Shown here piece by piece: positions 12,960-25,958 of a DNA stretch of 64,000 nucleotides; position 1 is the first letter of the stretch; the number at the start of each line of letters is the position of its first letter. The stretch covers positions 9,176,001 to 9,240,000 of the forward strand of contig JAVHKY010000029.1 of the NCBI GenBank assembly GCA_035079385.1, read 5' to 3'. Under the pieces are notes generated by a model, which did not search any database, was not told the DNA's origin, and was given only the letters and a program-made list of their open reading frames with translations. Both the position numbers and the translations under genes were made by a program. The DNA is from Aspidiotus rigidus (lineage: Eukaryota > Arthropoda > Insecta > Hemiptera > Diaspididae).

Positions 12960-13720
12960 TCCAAGTCATGAATATTAAGGATTTATCACACTGTGACTTG
13001 ATTGGCTATGACAATACTACATCGTGATTGGTTCCTTTGCCTATGTGCCGCGTTTCTATTGGCTACCAGGTTTGTGGTCATCTCATTGGTCGGTTCTGTT
13101 CTTCCTGTCTTGTCTAAACACCAAGCCAAATAACTGTTCACTTTCAGATGTAATTATAATATATTGATTAAAAGCCTGGTACTTCTTCTCTTTGCCTCTG
13201 CTATTTCCATCGCCTTCATCATTGTGCTGTTCTTCATTGCAGTGAGTTTTTGCCAAACGGTGACGTCCCAACTTCTTTTCTTCTGATATTGAACTTTCTC
13301 GCCGTCTTACCAATGTAGGTGCCTTTGCATTGTTTGCACTTTGCAATTGAGCTAGTACACTCCACTCAGGCTTCTCTGATCATTTTCCTCCATCTGGTTG
13401 TTACTTATTCCAGTGGTGCGGTGACCCCCTTTAGTCTCTGAAGGAACCCCCCTAAAAATCAGATTCTCGCCCCCCTCCCCCCCCCAAAAAAAAAAAAAAA
13501 AAAAAAAAACACAAGCAAAAAAAACAGATGAAGAAAAGGGGAAAAAAGGATAAGAAAAGGCCCATCTAAAAATGTTTTGAAGGTTCACCTTCAAGGAACC
13601 CGCCTCACCGCACCCCTGACTTATTCTCTTCAGCATGGGTGGGTTGTTATAGACGCCCACATTCACATCTAGCCCACTGAACGTTTGTATCACCTCGTTC
13701 ATGCACTTAGGTTGGTGGGA
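12960..13720 (-). mobile_element. Penelope-like element fragment, copy 1 (GIY-YIG region), interrupted by a MITE
   Basis: Decayed retroelement read on the minus strand. Translation near 13350-13230 gives CKQCKGTYIGKTARKF, the GIY-YIG endonuclease signature with its upstream Cys pair, as found in Penelope-like elements. Just upstream, near 13680-13615, lies VGVYNNPPMLKRIS. The same order (GIHNNLPMMKRIS, then CEQCEDIYI) occurs in copy 2 at 53.2-53.8 kb, and the flanking non-coding DNA also matches, for example TTCTATTGGCTACCAGGTTT against TTCTATTGACTACCTGGTTT. A hAT-type MITE at 13411-13618 splits the two coding blocks. Frames are broken; this is a relic. Confidence 0.55.
13411..13618. mobile_element. 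hAT-type MITE with 8-bp target duplication
   Basis: A 208-bp element bounded by inverted ends CAGTGGTGCGGTGA at 13411 and TCACCGCACCCCTG ending 13618. It is flanked by a perfect 8-bp direct repeat, ACTTATTC, at 13403-13410 and 13619-13626. The CAG ends and 8-bp duplication are the hallmarks of the hAT superfamily. It has no coding capacity and contains an internal oligo(C)-oligo(A) run. It inserted into the Penelope-like fragment, so it is younger than that. Confidence 0.85.
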
Positions 13721-13989
13721 AGAGTATACTGGTCTTGGATTCCAACCGATAGAGATGAGTCATGGAGGAAGGATTGGAGGAGTTTGGATAGTTTTGGACT
13801 TGACAGAGCGATCGGGTGCTAGCATCGCTACACGTATAACGTGCATAGTAGTTGTAATTGGCAGATAAGTAGTTATGTGCCAAGAAGTTGGAGATGAAAT
13901 TTGGCTATGTATGTGTAGGTATTTTAGACGTAGAAAATGAAGTCAAGAAAATCGCGAATAACTTGAGTTATAAGTTCTGAGAAAGCTTG

Positions 13990-14425
13990 AGGATTGTTAT
14001 TCCTTGTAGTATAAGGTCACCAAAAGACATCTTAATGATTTTTGGCTCGATGGTATCGCGATTTTGAATTTCTTAAGAGTTTGAAAATTTTGTTTTCGCC
14101 ATAAGAAAGTATTGTGATTCAATATCCCGACCACTTTCTTGAGCCAAGCCATAGCCAAGCTTCCATACATTGCTACCTGCAGCGACTTTCTCGCTGTCAA
14201 GTCCGAATTGTCTCGAAGGCCAATGTCAAGTAATTTGAAGGACATTAAGTGACGCCAGACACAGAGATACGCTTCTTGGAAGTCGAAGAAAATGGAGTAG
14301 AGTTTTGAGTTTGGGCATAAAGCTTCCGCAATCAGTATAGCGTGGAGAGTATCACGGCCTTTGCGGAGGTCATATCGATTCGGGGAAAGGATGTTATTTG
14401 ATTCAATAAACCAGAAGTCCTTTGT
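13990..14425 (-). mobile_element. Non-LTR reverse transcriptase fragment
   Basis: On the minus strand from about 14420 downwards a frame reads FIESNNILSPNRYDLRKGRD, then HAILIAEALC and SIFFDFQEAYLCVWRHLM. This is the order of reverse transcriptase finger motif, RKGR block and motif A (F-x-D-F-x-x-A) of non-LTR elements. The frame then fades near 13997. No YADD motif is present, so this is a truncated remnant. It abuts the inverted repeat at 14435-14576. Confidence 0.6.
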
Positions 14426-14434
14426 TCAATATTT

Positions 14435-14576
14435 GTGACCCCGTCCACAGAAACCCGGCTTAGAGTTCAATTACAATCAGGAGAAAAGGAATCTTCCGTC
14501 ACCTGTAAAAGATCCTATTCTCCTGATCGATATTCAACGCTAAGTCGGGTTCCTACCGACGACTTGACGGGGTCAC
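14435..14576. repeat. Imperfect inverted repeat, about 60-bp arms
   Basis: The left arm begins GTGACCCCGTC and continues AACCCGGCTTAGAG and ATCAGGAGAAAAGGAATC. The right arm carries the complements in reverse order (GATCCTATTCTCCTGAT, CTAAGTCGGGTT, GACGGGGTCAC). A loop of about 17 bases separates them. No clear target duplication flanks it. It could be a MITE or a hairpin precursor. Confidence 0.75.
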
Positions 14577-14779
14577 ACATTTTTTATACAAGGTCGGTAA
14601 GATGCGAGGAAAGAGAGATTTTTCATAGGTTTTAGTATTGGAAAAGAAATGTGACTGTCAACCTCCAGATAGGGAGATAGGAGATATGAAGAACTTGCAA
14701 CACAAGTATCGTTCTCTCTAGTTCCCAATCCCATAGGTGGTCGTTGAGCTAGATTTAATAAGTTTTGAGTCACAAGAAC

Positions 14780-16809
14780 TAATATCGAGTTTTAAAATTG
14801 AATGAATTTATTTACAACAAATTGATAGAAATAAAACAAATTTATCGTGATCTTAAATTGAGGGAACTGATTTCAAGGGAAAGATAAGACACACAAAGTA
14901 CTATTTTATAGAAGAAAAAGAAAAACAGAAGATGAATAAAAATAAGGGAAGCCGTCGCCTTGACACAAAGATTTTGTTGTGAATATAAGAGAAATTTTTA
15001 ACGTCCTCTCCAAATAGGCGGAAGAAAAATTTAGAATAAGAAAAAGAATCACATGCATCGAAAATGACATATCTTGTATTCACCATTTGTCGAATATTCG
15101 TCGTAATGATTTAAAGATAATACAAGAAATATTCCAACAAAGTACATCCGAATTTTTTGTAATATTAAATAGGTACAATGTAAAATGTTTACATCGTGAC
15201 TGGTAAAAATTTGTACATGAAACGAAATTGGAACAAATTACAAGTTAATTTTATTTTATTTTGGTATTAAAAGTAGAAAATTTTTTGAAAGTCACGAGTC
15301 TAAAACACATTATATATTCCAACACAATTAAAAAGCGTACTTTTCACTCTATCAAATAGTAATGACCCTGCAATAATTATTTTTTCTTTTTAATTTCAAA
15401 CAGTGAATGTTTATTATCGCAAAACTGATTGACAGCTAAATACAGTCGTAATGAGTAACCTTTATATTAATGAGAATATCAGAGTATAATGATGGTATTA
15501 TGATTTTCCTTACGAAAAAAAAATCTTACAAATAACAAATCATAATAATGATAATATCCGTAGTAATGAAAGGGATGAAATGAATCGCATTCGACGTTGA
15601 ATTATAGCTGAATTGAATTCACGCGACATCGATCGATAAAAAAGAAAATGACCCCATTCACCTACAATATTTACTATGAAAGACCGGACGATAATAAATT
15701 AGACCGAAGTGTAATATTACATTCACATAATAATTTATTATATTTTTCATTAAATTCCCAAGCAAACTTTTTTCCGAGTAAAGATTAAAAAACAAAATGA
15801 AAACAATGCGTATAATTGGTCCTCATTTCATTTCAAATTAGAATGATAAACAGTGCGAACAACTAAATGAGAAAAAAACAAAAAAAAAAAAAAAAAGAAA
15901 AACAGAACAACAAAACAAGAAAATACAGTATTGTATTCTTATAGATAGAGAAAGTGATTCAAATGGGGGGAAAACGAAAAAACTAGGAAATAAACCTGTC
16001 CTCTAATCAAAATATCTTATCAATTCATGGATAAAGCGTTGTGACTTTTCTTTGAAAAATCTGTAAACGAGTACATTCATTCCGTATAAAATATTCGAAC
16101 AGAATATTCGTAAATCAAAAATAAAGAGGCGAAAAGGTATTTTGCGCGAGTAAATTATACACACAAATAGCATTATATGCATAACAGGAAAATTTTTATA
16201 ACTATCCAGTAAACACATTATAATACAAAAATATTTTTACATAGCAGGAAGAAAAAAAAAAGGGGGGGGGGCAATAAATCAATATCATCGTAATCGTTGA
16301 GAGAGAATTAAAAATATAATTCTCCTAAGTAATTGTTATTCAAAAGACAGCAATGCAACAGCCTGAACATATAAGTCAATAAGAACAGAAGAAGAGGGAG
16401 AAAAAAGTTCATTTAGATAAGTAGGTTTGTAAAAAAAAAAAAAAAATTATTAGGATAGAAAAAATTGGCATGCCCAATGCTCCGTCACTAATTTCTCGTT
16501 CCATCTATCAAACATCACGTGGTACTTTCTTAGATACATTCTTTACATTATTTATAACATTCAAACAAAACATAATGATAAATAAAAAAAAAAAATCGAT
16601 GCGTAAAAAGAGAGAAAATGTGACCAGAAAATTCTCCCACTTCACGTATGAAAGTTCTATAATATAGAAAGTTACGTGTGAACAAGAACTTCCAACCCTT
16701 ATACATATTAATAGCGGCGGGTAACTTTTCCATTTATTAATTATTATTTTAATATATTTCTCAAGCGAAAATTGCAACCGTTTTCTTTCAGTACTGAAAA
16801 CCCATCGTT
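14780..16809 (-). other. Probable 3' UTR of crol
   Basis: Two kilobases of AT-rich sequence directly after the crol stop codon with no credible open frame on either strand and no transposon motifs. A minus-strand AATAAA lies at 14812-14807 and could be the polyadenylation signal. An A10-G10 run sits at 16250-16271. Assignment as 3' UTR is inferred from position. Confidence 0.4.
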
Positions 16810-19800
16810 TTAATAGGTTGCCAGTACAGTCGTATTTGGCACTGGTACAATTAGAGCTAAGGGGTTTGTATTCGACGTGTGATGTATATTGGCTGTTGCT
16901 GTATTCGGCTGCTGTGCAACAGCTTGCGCTACTGCCTGAGGTAACTGCGTCAATGTTTGTTGGGTAGCATTGGTCACGTTCGTATGCGGTAAAACGTTCG
17001 GCATGAGCGGAGGCACCACCATGTTATGATTCTTACGAATATGCTTCAGCATATTCGAACGCTCAACGAAACATTTATTGCACTGCGGACACGCGTGCGG
17101 ACGCTCGTTAGAATGGCTTCTTCTATGCGATACAAGATGACCTTTACAAGTGAAATCTTTCGGGCAAATATCGCACTTGAATGGCCTTTCCGCCGGTATA
17201 CCTTTGGTATGGGAACGTTGATGAAACAGTAAATTACCTTTCAGCGGGAACGACTTGCCACATTCGGTACAGGCAAACGGCCTCTCGCCGGTATGACTAC
17301 GCATGTGATTAACGAGATGCTCTTTTCTCGTAAATGGCTTCGAGCACACGGTGCAGTTGTGCTCAGTCTCACCCGTATGTTGACGTAGATGATTTGTCAG
17401 ATGTTCTTTGCGAGTGAACGTTTTATTGCAGAAATCACAACGATGAGGCGACTCTCCCGTATGAATTCGTATATGGTTAGTTAGGTGCTCTTTTCGCATG
17501 AAGCCTTTCGAACAGAAATGACAACGATGCGGCGTCTCTCCGGTATGCTGACGTATGTGATTCGTCAGATGTTCTTTGCGGGTGAATGACTTCGGACAGA
17601 AGGTACATTTGTGAGGTGATTCACCCGTATGTTGGCGAACGTGATTCACCAAATGGTCCTTTCTCGTAAAAGCTTTCGGACAAAACTGGCACTGGAAAGG
17701 CGTTTCGCCAGTGTGTTGTCTGATATGATTGACCAAGTGTTCTTTGCGGGTAAAAGATTTCGTGCAGTACGTACACCGATGCGGAGACTCACCCGTATGC
17801 TGCCGCACATGGTTTAGAAGATGCTCTTTACGTGTGAACGTCTTGGAACAGAAATCGCATCGATGCGGCGTCTCTCCGGTATGCCACATAATATGATTAG
17901 TGAAGTGCTCTTTCCTGGTAAACGATTTGCCGCATATTTGGCACTTGAACGGAGTATCGTTGGTATGCGAGCGAAGGTGATTCGCGAGATGCTCCTTTCG
18001 CGTATACTTTTTGCCGCAAATACGGCAAGTATGCGGAGTTTCGCCGGTATGCCACATGACGTGATTAACGTAGTGCTCCTTGCGAGTGAACGACTTCTTG
18101 CAGATTTCGCAACGGTGCGGCGTTTCACCCGTATGTTTGCGCACATGATTTACCATGTGCTCTTTCCGCGTAAAGAATTTCTGGCAGTATTGACAACGAT
18201 ATGGAGTGTCGCCGGTATGACATCGAATATGGTTTTCCAGATGTTCTTTGCGGGCAAAACATTTAGCGCATTGCGGGCACGTGTAAGGTTTGTCGGTGGC
18301 GTGTCTCTTTATGTGCCGCTCCAGACTTTCATCGTTCGCGAATACGTGAAAACAGATGGAACAGGTATACATACTACCGCCGAGGTGGCATTTACCGTGA
18401 CTCATTAGATCGTCGTTACTTTCGAACGATTTACCACAGACCTAAAAAAAAAAATTTATAAAAAAGTCAGCTGGGCAGTTCATTCTGAAGAATTGACTAA
18501 TTTTTTTAAAATACATCACGTTTTTCAAAAAAATTTCTTTGCAGGTGCTCAATCTGATTTCCGAGACAGCAAGATAGTTTCCCTTCAAACTGTATCAGGT
18601 GTTTTAACCCCTCCCACAATTTCTCTCGTCCTTCTCAATGTTTTCATCCTCAGCTAAGGAGCTCTTCATCTGTTCTCGAGATAAACCAAATGTTAACCAG
18701 AGGGGTGTAAGGTTCACTTGAAAAACACAATGGATGTCCATTTTACCTGCTCTCGAGCTCCTTACCTCGGCCTTCAATTTCATCGACTGGTTTCGTACCT
18801 CTTACACTTCGGCCCGAGGATCCACCCTTGAAAATGTTCATCATGTCCCAGGGTTGTATTAGAAAGAGAAACAAACTGGGCCATAACTAAACCTTTCTTG
18901 GGCCACACAGACGTTAAAATACAAGGAAGTTTTCTTGATGACGACAAATGTTAAAGATAAATTCCAAAATACTCTCTATCATTTGACAAACAAGTTCACG
19001 AAGAAAGTGAAAGGATGATATGACCATAAAATTCTACACTCGTCGATGTGAAAATTATAACTCTGTATCATGAAGGATAAAATTTCAGTTACTTCGGACT
19101 AAGCAAATGTAATAATCAAAAGTTCTATCACTCACCTGGCAGGTAAACGGTTTCTTTTCAGCATGATATCGTCGATGTACAATCATCTGATATCGAAAAG
19201 GAAAAACTTTATTGCAAATATCGCAGGTATGATTTCCGGTCGGTACCAGAGCCGGAGATGGCGACGCGGAATTGGTGTTATTGGCGATTGTCAAGTCTGC
19301 ATTCAATACGGTGGCCGTAGTACCATCGGCTGTCAACTGATCACAAGTTTTCACCACCATACCGCCACTATTATGCAGAATCGCTACAGCCGGAGAATGT
19401 TGCTGTGTTTGATCGCCGTTACCTAAATCAGTCGAGGTGTGAGTTTGAAGCTTTCCAAATACTTCGTGATACGCTAGCAGCTGATTGAGGTCTTCGACGT
19501 TCATTTTATACATGCTCGGCACAACGTCCAACGCCTTATTTCCGGCCTCATCGTGCGGATTTAGTTTCACTATCTGACCGTCGAGCGTGCGTACATCTAT
19601 CATGTGCTCGGTTTTAATTTCCGGTATGCTAAAGATACGAAAAGAAGAAACAATTTACTATCATGTATCTCATCTGGTGAAAAATTTGTATTTCGCCTAC
19701 CTCGATCCTATGGATATGACGGGTAACCTCGTCTCCGTCACCTTCTCTCGGTGCACCACTTCTGTAGTGATGCGTTGTTCCTCTTTAACGTCGACTTCTA

Positions 19801-20926
19801 TTATCGCTACAGGTCCGTCTTTGCAGTTTTCGTCTTTTGACGACGAAGTAGATATGTTTCGATTCTGATGCACATCTTGGTGACCGGAGGTAGCAACACT
19901 TTGATGTTGCGTTAATGCTTGGTGATGGGCCATCTGTTAATAAGATTTCAAAATAAAACACATTTAAAAAGCCTAAAATGCATCATAATAAGTGAGAACT
20001 GAATTTAAATTATTTGAGGGTACAACAAGATCGAAAGACATTCCAAGTAAAAGAACGAACCTGTTCTTGGAGTTGTTGATGCTGCTGCGCCGTTAAAGAA
20101 CCTATCATCTGAGGTTGTTGACGTGCTTCTCCGTTCACCACTTGCAACTCACAATGTATAACCTGTTTTCGAGAAATTAGCTCGTTAGAAAATTCTTCAA
20201 CAATACAATTCAATAAATAAATAATATTAACCTGGCAATGAAGCTGATTTTGGTCAGTATTATCCGTACACGTAGCTTTGTCCATTTTGGATTTATCGTT
20301 GGATTGCTGCGAAGCGGTGGTTATCGCGATTGGGCGATTTTGCTAGACGTATAGAAAACTGATATCAGTACATTCACATCTTGATAATTCAACTTGTTTT
20401 TAAAATGCCTACTTGATTTTGGTGTTGCGTTGACGTAGACGTGACTCGATGTTCTCCAAGTAAAGTGATAGGTTCTGTTGAAGGGATGGTGGTAAGACAA
20501 GATTGAGAAGTAGGAATAGAAATTTTACCATCTTCGATTCTTGTTACAGTAGTCGTCGGGAGAGTATATATGGTCGTTCCCTGTGATAAAGATTTACAAG
20601 TTAGTCACAACCACGTATTTCTACAGGCTCATGGCGTAAATAGATGCAAAATTTTGAACCTGAGTATTCGGTAAAACATTCGTCAAAACCCAATATTTAG
20701 CTAATCCGCCAGGGAAGGCGGTTAGCGGAACTCGAATGGAATCCGACGTCGTCGTCCTATCATGCTGCAGCCCCACAGTTGCCTCCTGCAACCGAAATAT
20801 AAATCAGAGAATATAAACGAGTGAAATAAGTACTAGCAAATATGATAGGATACAAAATTCCTTTACCTGAGAAGAGACGGAGGAGGCTGTCGAGGACGGA
20901 ACGGCATTGTGATTTTCGTTATTCAT
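16810..20926 (-). CDS. crol: Crooked-legs-type 18-finger C2H2 transcription factor
   Basis: Eight coding exons join in phase to 974 residues: 20926-20867, 20785-20660, 20580-20413, 20342-20232, 20162-20061, 19933-19701, 19628-19136 and 18441-16810. The N-terminal 390 residues are low complexity, rich in Gln, Ser and Thr. Eighteen C2H2 fingers follow, about residues 397-903. Finger 1 is HTCDICNKVF, and finger 2 is split by the last intron. Fingers 4-15 share the helix spelling F-x-RKEH-x-x-NH with linkers HTGETPHRC or HTGESPHRC. This repeated RKEH array and the count of 18 match Drosophila crooked legs, an ecdysone-pathway nuclear factor in wing and leg development. The C-terminal 71 residues are Gln/Thr/Asn-rich. 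It is transcribed away from UBF. The 5' UTR exons are not resolved. The close repetition of fingers also makes long antisense open frames, which are not genes. Confidence 0.85.
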
Positions 20927-22796
20927 TTTCTGGCTTCAACTAATTGAGTAGAACAATCAAGATCGATTAATTAGCAAAAGAAAAATTGAAAATACCCTCA
21001 ATAGGATTTAGGAATAAATTGAAAAACGCAAGTATTTGAATGCCGACATATTGAGTTCCATTCCGTCAACCGAGAGTTAGAAAACTCCTTTCAATTTATG
21101 TCGGAAAGTGAAATACGTTGGCAGAGATAGCAACAACCTTTTCAAATTTGGACTCAAGTTTTCACTTTTCAGTTCACGTATTGAAAGTGATTCGGCTCAC
21201 ACGAACTGGTACTGATTCGAGTTCAGAATATCTACTCAGTTTTTGGGATGGCGCTGCAGGATTCGTTACTCCTCAAAACGAGTAGGTTGTTGGGAAACTG
21301 TATCAAGTTCAGAAATTGCGAGTAAAACGACCACACGTAAGTGACGTTCATTGCTGTTAAGATTCAAGTAGAACCGACAGCAGCGGGAAAAACAAAGGGA
21401 CGTACGTGACAAACATAAAAAATTATCAACGAAAAAACCCTTCCAAAACTATAAAAGACGAAAGCAGATAATAGCCTAAGACGTACCTCATGTTACCGTA
21501 AGCTGTTTTCCCAGAAAATAATGCAATGATAAAATTAAAGACGTAGCGGCTAAGCGGAGGCAGAGGCGAATCTGTCCTTATGGACGTATTCATCAACACC
21601 ATAATCAAATGTTAGATAAAGGTTTTTCGCTAGCAGTACGACAATAGCAAAACGAACATGGAGTGTAAACCAATAACAGTACTCAAGCGATTAAAATTTC
21701 GCTTTCAATGCAGTTACAACCAAATTTTCGTCGAGCAATTTATCGAATAACAAATTATTTCCATTAAAAGACGGCCATTTTCTTTTCTGAAAGTCATTTA
21801 GATGTTGCTTTATTTTTTCGCGTCACAAATGAAAACAATGAGTTCGATTAGTCAAATTTGAATGATTGATGTTTGTGGTACAGTGTTGCTCAATTATCAA
21901 AATATAACAATTACGTTTTTTGGCAACGTTGTGAGAGATCGGTGAGGAGTGAGCACATGGAGTGACGAGCGACGAGTGAGGACTGTGTTGAAATCAAGTG
22001 GGTGGTGCATCGGTAAGATATTATTCGCCCATGTCGGTCTGGTAACTAAAATGTTTCTCTCTCAAGTCTCAAGTAATAACTACGTAATAATAATATTGAA
22101 TAATTAAAAAGGGATGAGATTTCTGATTAAAAATAACCGATGTCATCTTGATGAATATTAATTATTATTATAGAAAATTACTAAGCTGAACTTTTTTTTT
22201 TGTTTCAAAATAATCAGCACTGTAGTATTCTGTGATGCTGATGACAATGAAGTTTGAAGTGCGCTCATACAGGCGATTAGCGAAACTCAAAATATCATTC
22301 GTTTATTCCATCCACTTCTATTTATTACTTACAACCAAAGGTTGCCTTATACGCAATACATGCAAACCTTTACACACTCACACATCTATACAAGGCTGAA
22401 TACCAACTTGTTTTTCCGTTAGCGTTTATATGTCAGTGTTTGGATCGGTTGGATTTACGTTCTGCTTTTGATCATAATTGTTTTTACAATATTGTATTCA
22501 AAGATTTCGGAATTAATTAGTTTTGTTCGTCTGTTTAATTGACCTATCGAATTATAATTGTGCTCACTTGAGTGTAACTTTTCGGAGACTCCATGTGAGT
22601 ATAGCGCATAAAGAGAGCATCGTGCTGTAGGTAGTTGTTTTCTGCACGCCAATCAGTTATTCTCTGGTTATCTTATACTGCTTGACAGGAGAATAGATAT
22701 TTCGAAAATTCGCTTCTTGAAAGTCAGTCTGCCTTCCGTTAGAAATTTCCCCGAATTTCAGAAGTTTATATTCCGTTACTCTCAGTATCAGTGATC
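20927..22796. promoter_or_regulatory. Shared upstream region between divergent crol and UBF
   Basis: A 1.87-kb interval between two divergent start codons. It must contain the promoters and 5' UTRs of both genes, but no TATA box or initiator can be assigned with confidence. Open frames here, such as 21426-21608 and 22455-22652, are short and unsupported. A G-rich segment near 21935-21990 with repeated GAG/GTGAG words stands out from the AT-rich surroundings. Confidence 0.4.
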
Positions 22797-25700
22797 ATGA
22801 AGATGAAGAGAAAGATCGAAAAAGAGGATGTAAGTGATAATCAAGATGATCATGATGCCTCTACGAAAGGTGAGATCTGTTCTTCATATCCTGGCGCTAG
22901 TTCTCTGACAAAAATTCATCGTATGACAATTTATCGCAATTACTTTTACAGCGAAAAAGAAGAAAAAGAAAATCAAGGAAGAAATTAAGGAAGAATACGA
23001 TCCAGATGAAGGTAGGCAGGCGTTGTCGAACGATTTCTACGAGTGAGGTATGAACGCCGTTAGTATTGAAAACTAATCATTTTATTTTTTTTTTGTCTAC
23101 GAAATAGCTCAAAGCTATACCGGAAATCTGGTGGATCATTCATTTGATGACCACGATGAAAAAGTTTTTGCGGAGCCGTTAGGTATAGTATGTTCGTATG
23201 GTTGATGAGCCTTTGATATGTGTTCGAATTAATTACCCTATTCTTACAGAGACCACTAAAAAGAAAAGAAAAAAGAAAAAGAAGAAGACGACAGATATGG
23301 ACGACGAATGCTCAACCGGTGAGTATCATCTTATTATTCACCAACTTGATGACAACTTCGATCTTATTTGATTATGGTGTGGAACTACAGAAACCGGAGA
23401 CGGAGACGAAGAAGAAGTGAAAGTGGCAATTGACTATGACGCCATCAAAACTGAAAATCCTAATGGTGTTATCAAAGATGTCTGGCCGAAAGAGAAAATT
23501 CTCAGGTTATTAAATAACATGACCGAAGTCATTCCTGACAATGATAACCTGAAGTATCGTTCCCGAGTGGCAAAAATTGATTGGGGCGCTGTAAGAGTTC
23601 ACATTTTTTAGTTCTTAACGTTCGAGAAAAGTTTTACGATTACATAAACTCTCTTTCCCGCGCTTTTAGGTAAGTTTTGAAAGCTATACGCCAGCGGAGT
23701 GTGAAGCTATGTGGAAATGTATCCAAGATAAAACTCGTTGTTTTCGAATTCTGAGAGAGGTTGTTCACGACGCGAAGGAAGCCATACAGCAGTCGTCCAG
23801 TCTATTTTATCACGGCATGGTTAAAGTAAATTACGTGTTATGAATTTCTATCGAACTTGAAATCGGATGTAAAGTTGATATCTACTAATCAAATTTTGAT
23901 AATTTCCATCAAGGATAAACATCCAGAAATGCCTCAAAAGCCATTATCTAGTTTTATGCTCTTCTACATGGACATGAAAGATAAAATAGTTAAAGAATAT
24001 CCTGGAATTAATTGCGTAAGTATGATTTATGCGCAGGAAGGACATCGGTAAGAACTGTATTAAAATATTTCGTTCTCTAATCGTAGCCTGACCTGGCCAA
24101 AAAAGTGTCCGAACAATGGAAAGCGTTGAGTCAAAAGAAAACTGACAAGTATAAATTGAAAGCGCAGATGCTACGAAATGAATACGACGAAAAATTAGCT
24201 GAATTTTAGTAAGTTACGATAACGTGTTGCCTTTTCTCGATTACTGTGATCGATTATGCTAATGTTTTTGTTTTTTCTTTCTAGCGCAAAACACCCTGAA
24301 TTTGTTGAAGAAAAACGAAAGAAGACCAAAAGTAATAATGACAGCTTAGGATTTGAGAAACCAAAAACTGCTTTTCAGGTGTGTAAACTATTGAAAGTGT
24401 CTTGTTTCCGATTTTGATCAGAGATAATTGTAAGGTGAGAACCATTTAGGAAAAAATGGAACGCCTTACTATTGCTTGTGCGTTTCAATGATTAGTGTTT
24501 GCTGTCTCAGACTATCTCTTTGGATTGTATACACATCTCCAACTTGCAGAATCCTGAGCATTTACAAATATTCTTTAATGAAAATGATGATTCGAGAACT
24601 ACAATTTCTTCTAATTTTACAGCTGTACTATCATTCTTGTCGTGATGAAGCAGAGCGTAAACATTCTGAGCTCCCTGGAATAGCATTATTGGAGAAAACC
24701 AAAGAAAATTGGAGGAATATGCCCGAAGACAGCAAAGTTGTCTGGATAGAAGCTGCGCAAAAAGAAGAAGAAAAATACCGTGTATGTACTTCTATTAGAA
24801 CGACTATCTGCGCGTAATGTTTATCAGCTAAAATTCGGATTTTTTTCGCTGTCTAGGAAACGTTGAAGAAGTATGAACAGGAGCATCCGGGCTTCGAGAT
24901 GCCTGTCGTCAAACCATTGCTTACCAAAAACGATCGTAACATACTAGAGAAGTAATGAAAAATTTATTGAGTTTATTTGAGGAAGAAATAGACGCACATG
25001 AATGTAATAAAATCATTGTTCCGACTTTAGCATTTCTGGAAGGCCTAAAAAGCCACCTTCGAATGCCTATTCGTTGTATAGTCAACGCATGCTTCAAAGT
25101 AATTCATTGAAAAAACTACCTAGTAAAGAAAGACTCACTCAGATCTCAAAATTGTGGAAGGATTTGGACAAGTCGGAAAAGGAACGATATACCATCGATG
25201 TAGCTAAAGTAAGTTTTTCATACGTCGATATCGAATTATAAAGTTGGACGAGTATTCCAAAATTTTAATTTGACTCACCTTTAGTTACAAGAGCTCTACA
25301 AGAAACAGTACGATCAATTCTTGAGTACGCTACCAGAAGATAAACGGATACTGGAAGAAGAAAGAAACCGTATGAAAAGAAAACGAGGGCAAGATAAGAA
25401 AACAGTTGTAGAACCCGAGAGACCGCCTACGTAAGTTGTCGACGGTTATATTATTTTGGATTGTAAATTTTTATTTAAAAACCAAGCTGATCAAGTACCT
25501 TTTGTCTGTTTTAGAAATGTGGTTGAATTTTTCAAGTTAAGAAACCAAAATGACTGGAAGAAGAAGAACGCGAAGGCTGATGCCGACGATTTGGCGAAGA
25601 AGAAGTGGCGAACGTTGCCTAAAACTATGAAGAGTGAGTACGTTGAAGAATTGAAAAAGGTTAACGAAAAATACATCGACGAGTATGCTAAATTTCTACA

Positions 25701-25958
25701 GGTTTGTACGTTTTGAATTTTCGAATTCGTTTTTCAAGTTGAACGCTTTTATTTAACGGTTCTGTTAATTCTAGCAATGCCCAGCCAGTCAAGTTATGCA
25801 GTACTTACTGAAATTCACGGAGCACAAACGAAAAGTGGATGAATTCCATCATATTGTAAGTTTATGATTGATAATTATCCTTCTTGCGCTGTGCACCATC
25901 GGCGTAACATTGCTTTTATTTATGTTTGCAGAAATTAACCGAAGCAGATGATGAGTAG
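22797..25958 (+). CDS. UBTF: Nucleolar transcription factor UBF, four HMG boxes
   Basis: RNA polymerase I upstream binding factor, nucleolar. Sixteen exons join in phase to 607 residues: 22797-22869, 22952-23011, 23108-23182, 23250-23318, 23391-23590, 23670-23825, 23914-24015, 24087-24208, 24285-24378, 24623-24781, 24857-24951, 25031-25208, 25285-25430, 25515-25701, 25775-25855, 25932-25958. Residues 1-120 are Lys/Glu/Asp-rich with KKKKK clusters (nuclear signals). Residues 135-205 (VWPKEKILRLLNNM, KIDWGAVSFESYTP) match the UBF dimerisation region. HMG boxes lie at about 216-290 (MPQKPLSSFMLFYMDMK), 311-380 (KPKTAFQLYYHS), 405-475 (RPKKPPSNAYSLYSQRM) and 507-572 (RPPTNVVEFF). The tail is short and ends EADDE. 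Vertebrate UBF has six boxes and a long acidic tail, so this is a reduced form. Two further exons could have been missed, but the stop is preceded by a clean splice. Drosophila lacks UBF. Confidence 0.85.

Noticed and set aside
13083..13346. 87-residue minus-strand frame as a separate gene
   Set aside because: A neighbouring frame over the same bases gives the GIY-YIG signature, so this frame is a by-product of a decayed Penelope-like element.
17821..18408. A 195-residue plus-strand open frame, with others nearby, opposite crol
   Set aside because: It is the complement of the repeated zinc-finger codons. The repeat unit lacks stops in several frames, so long antisense frames are expected. 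No domain or splice signal supports a gene.
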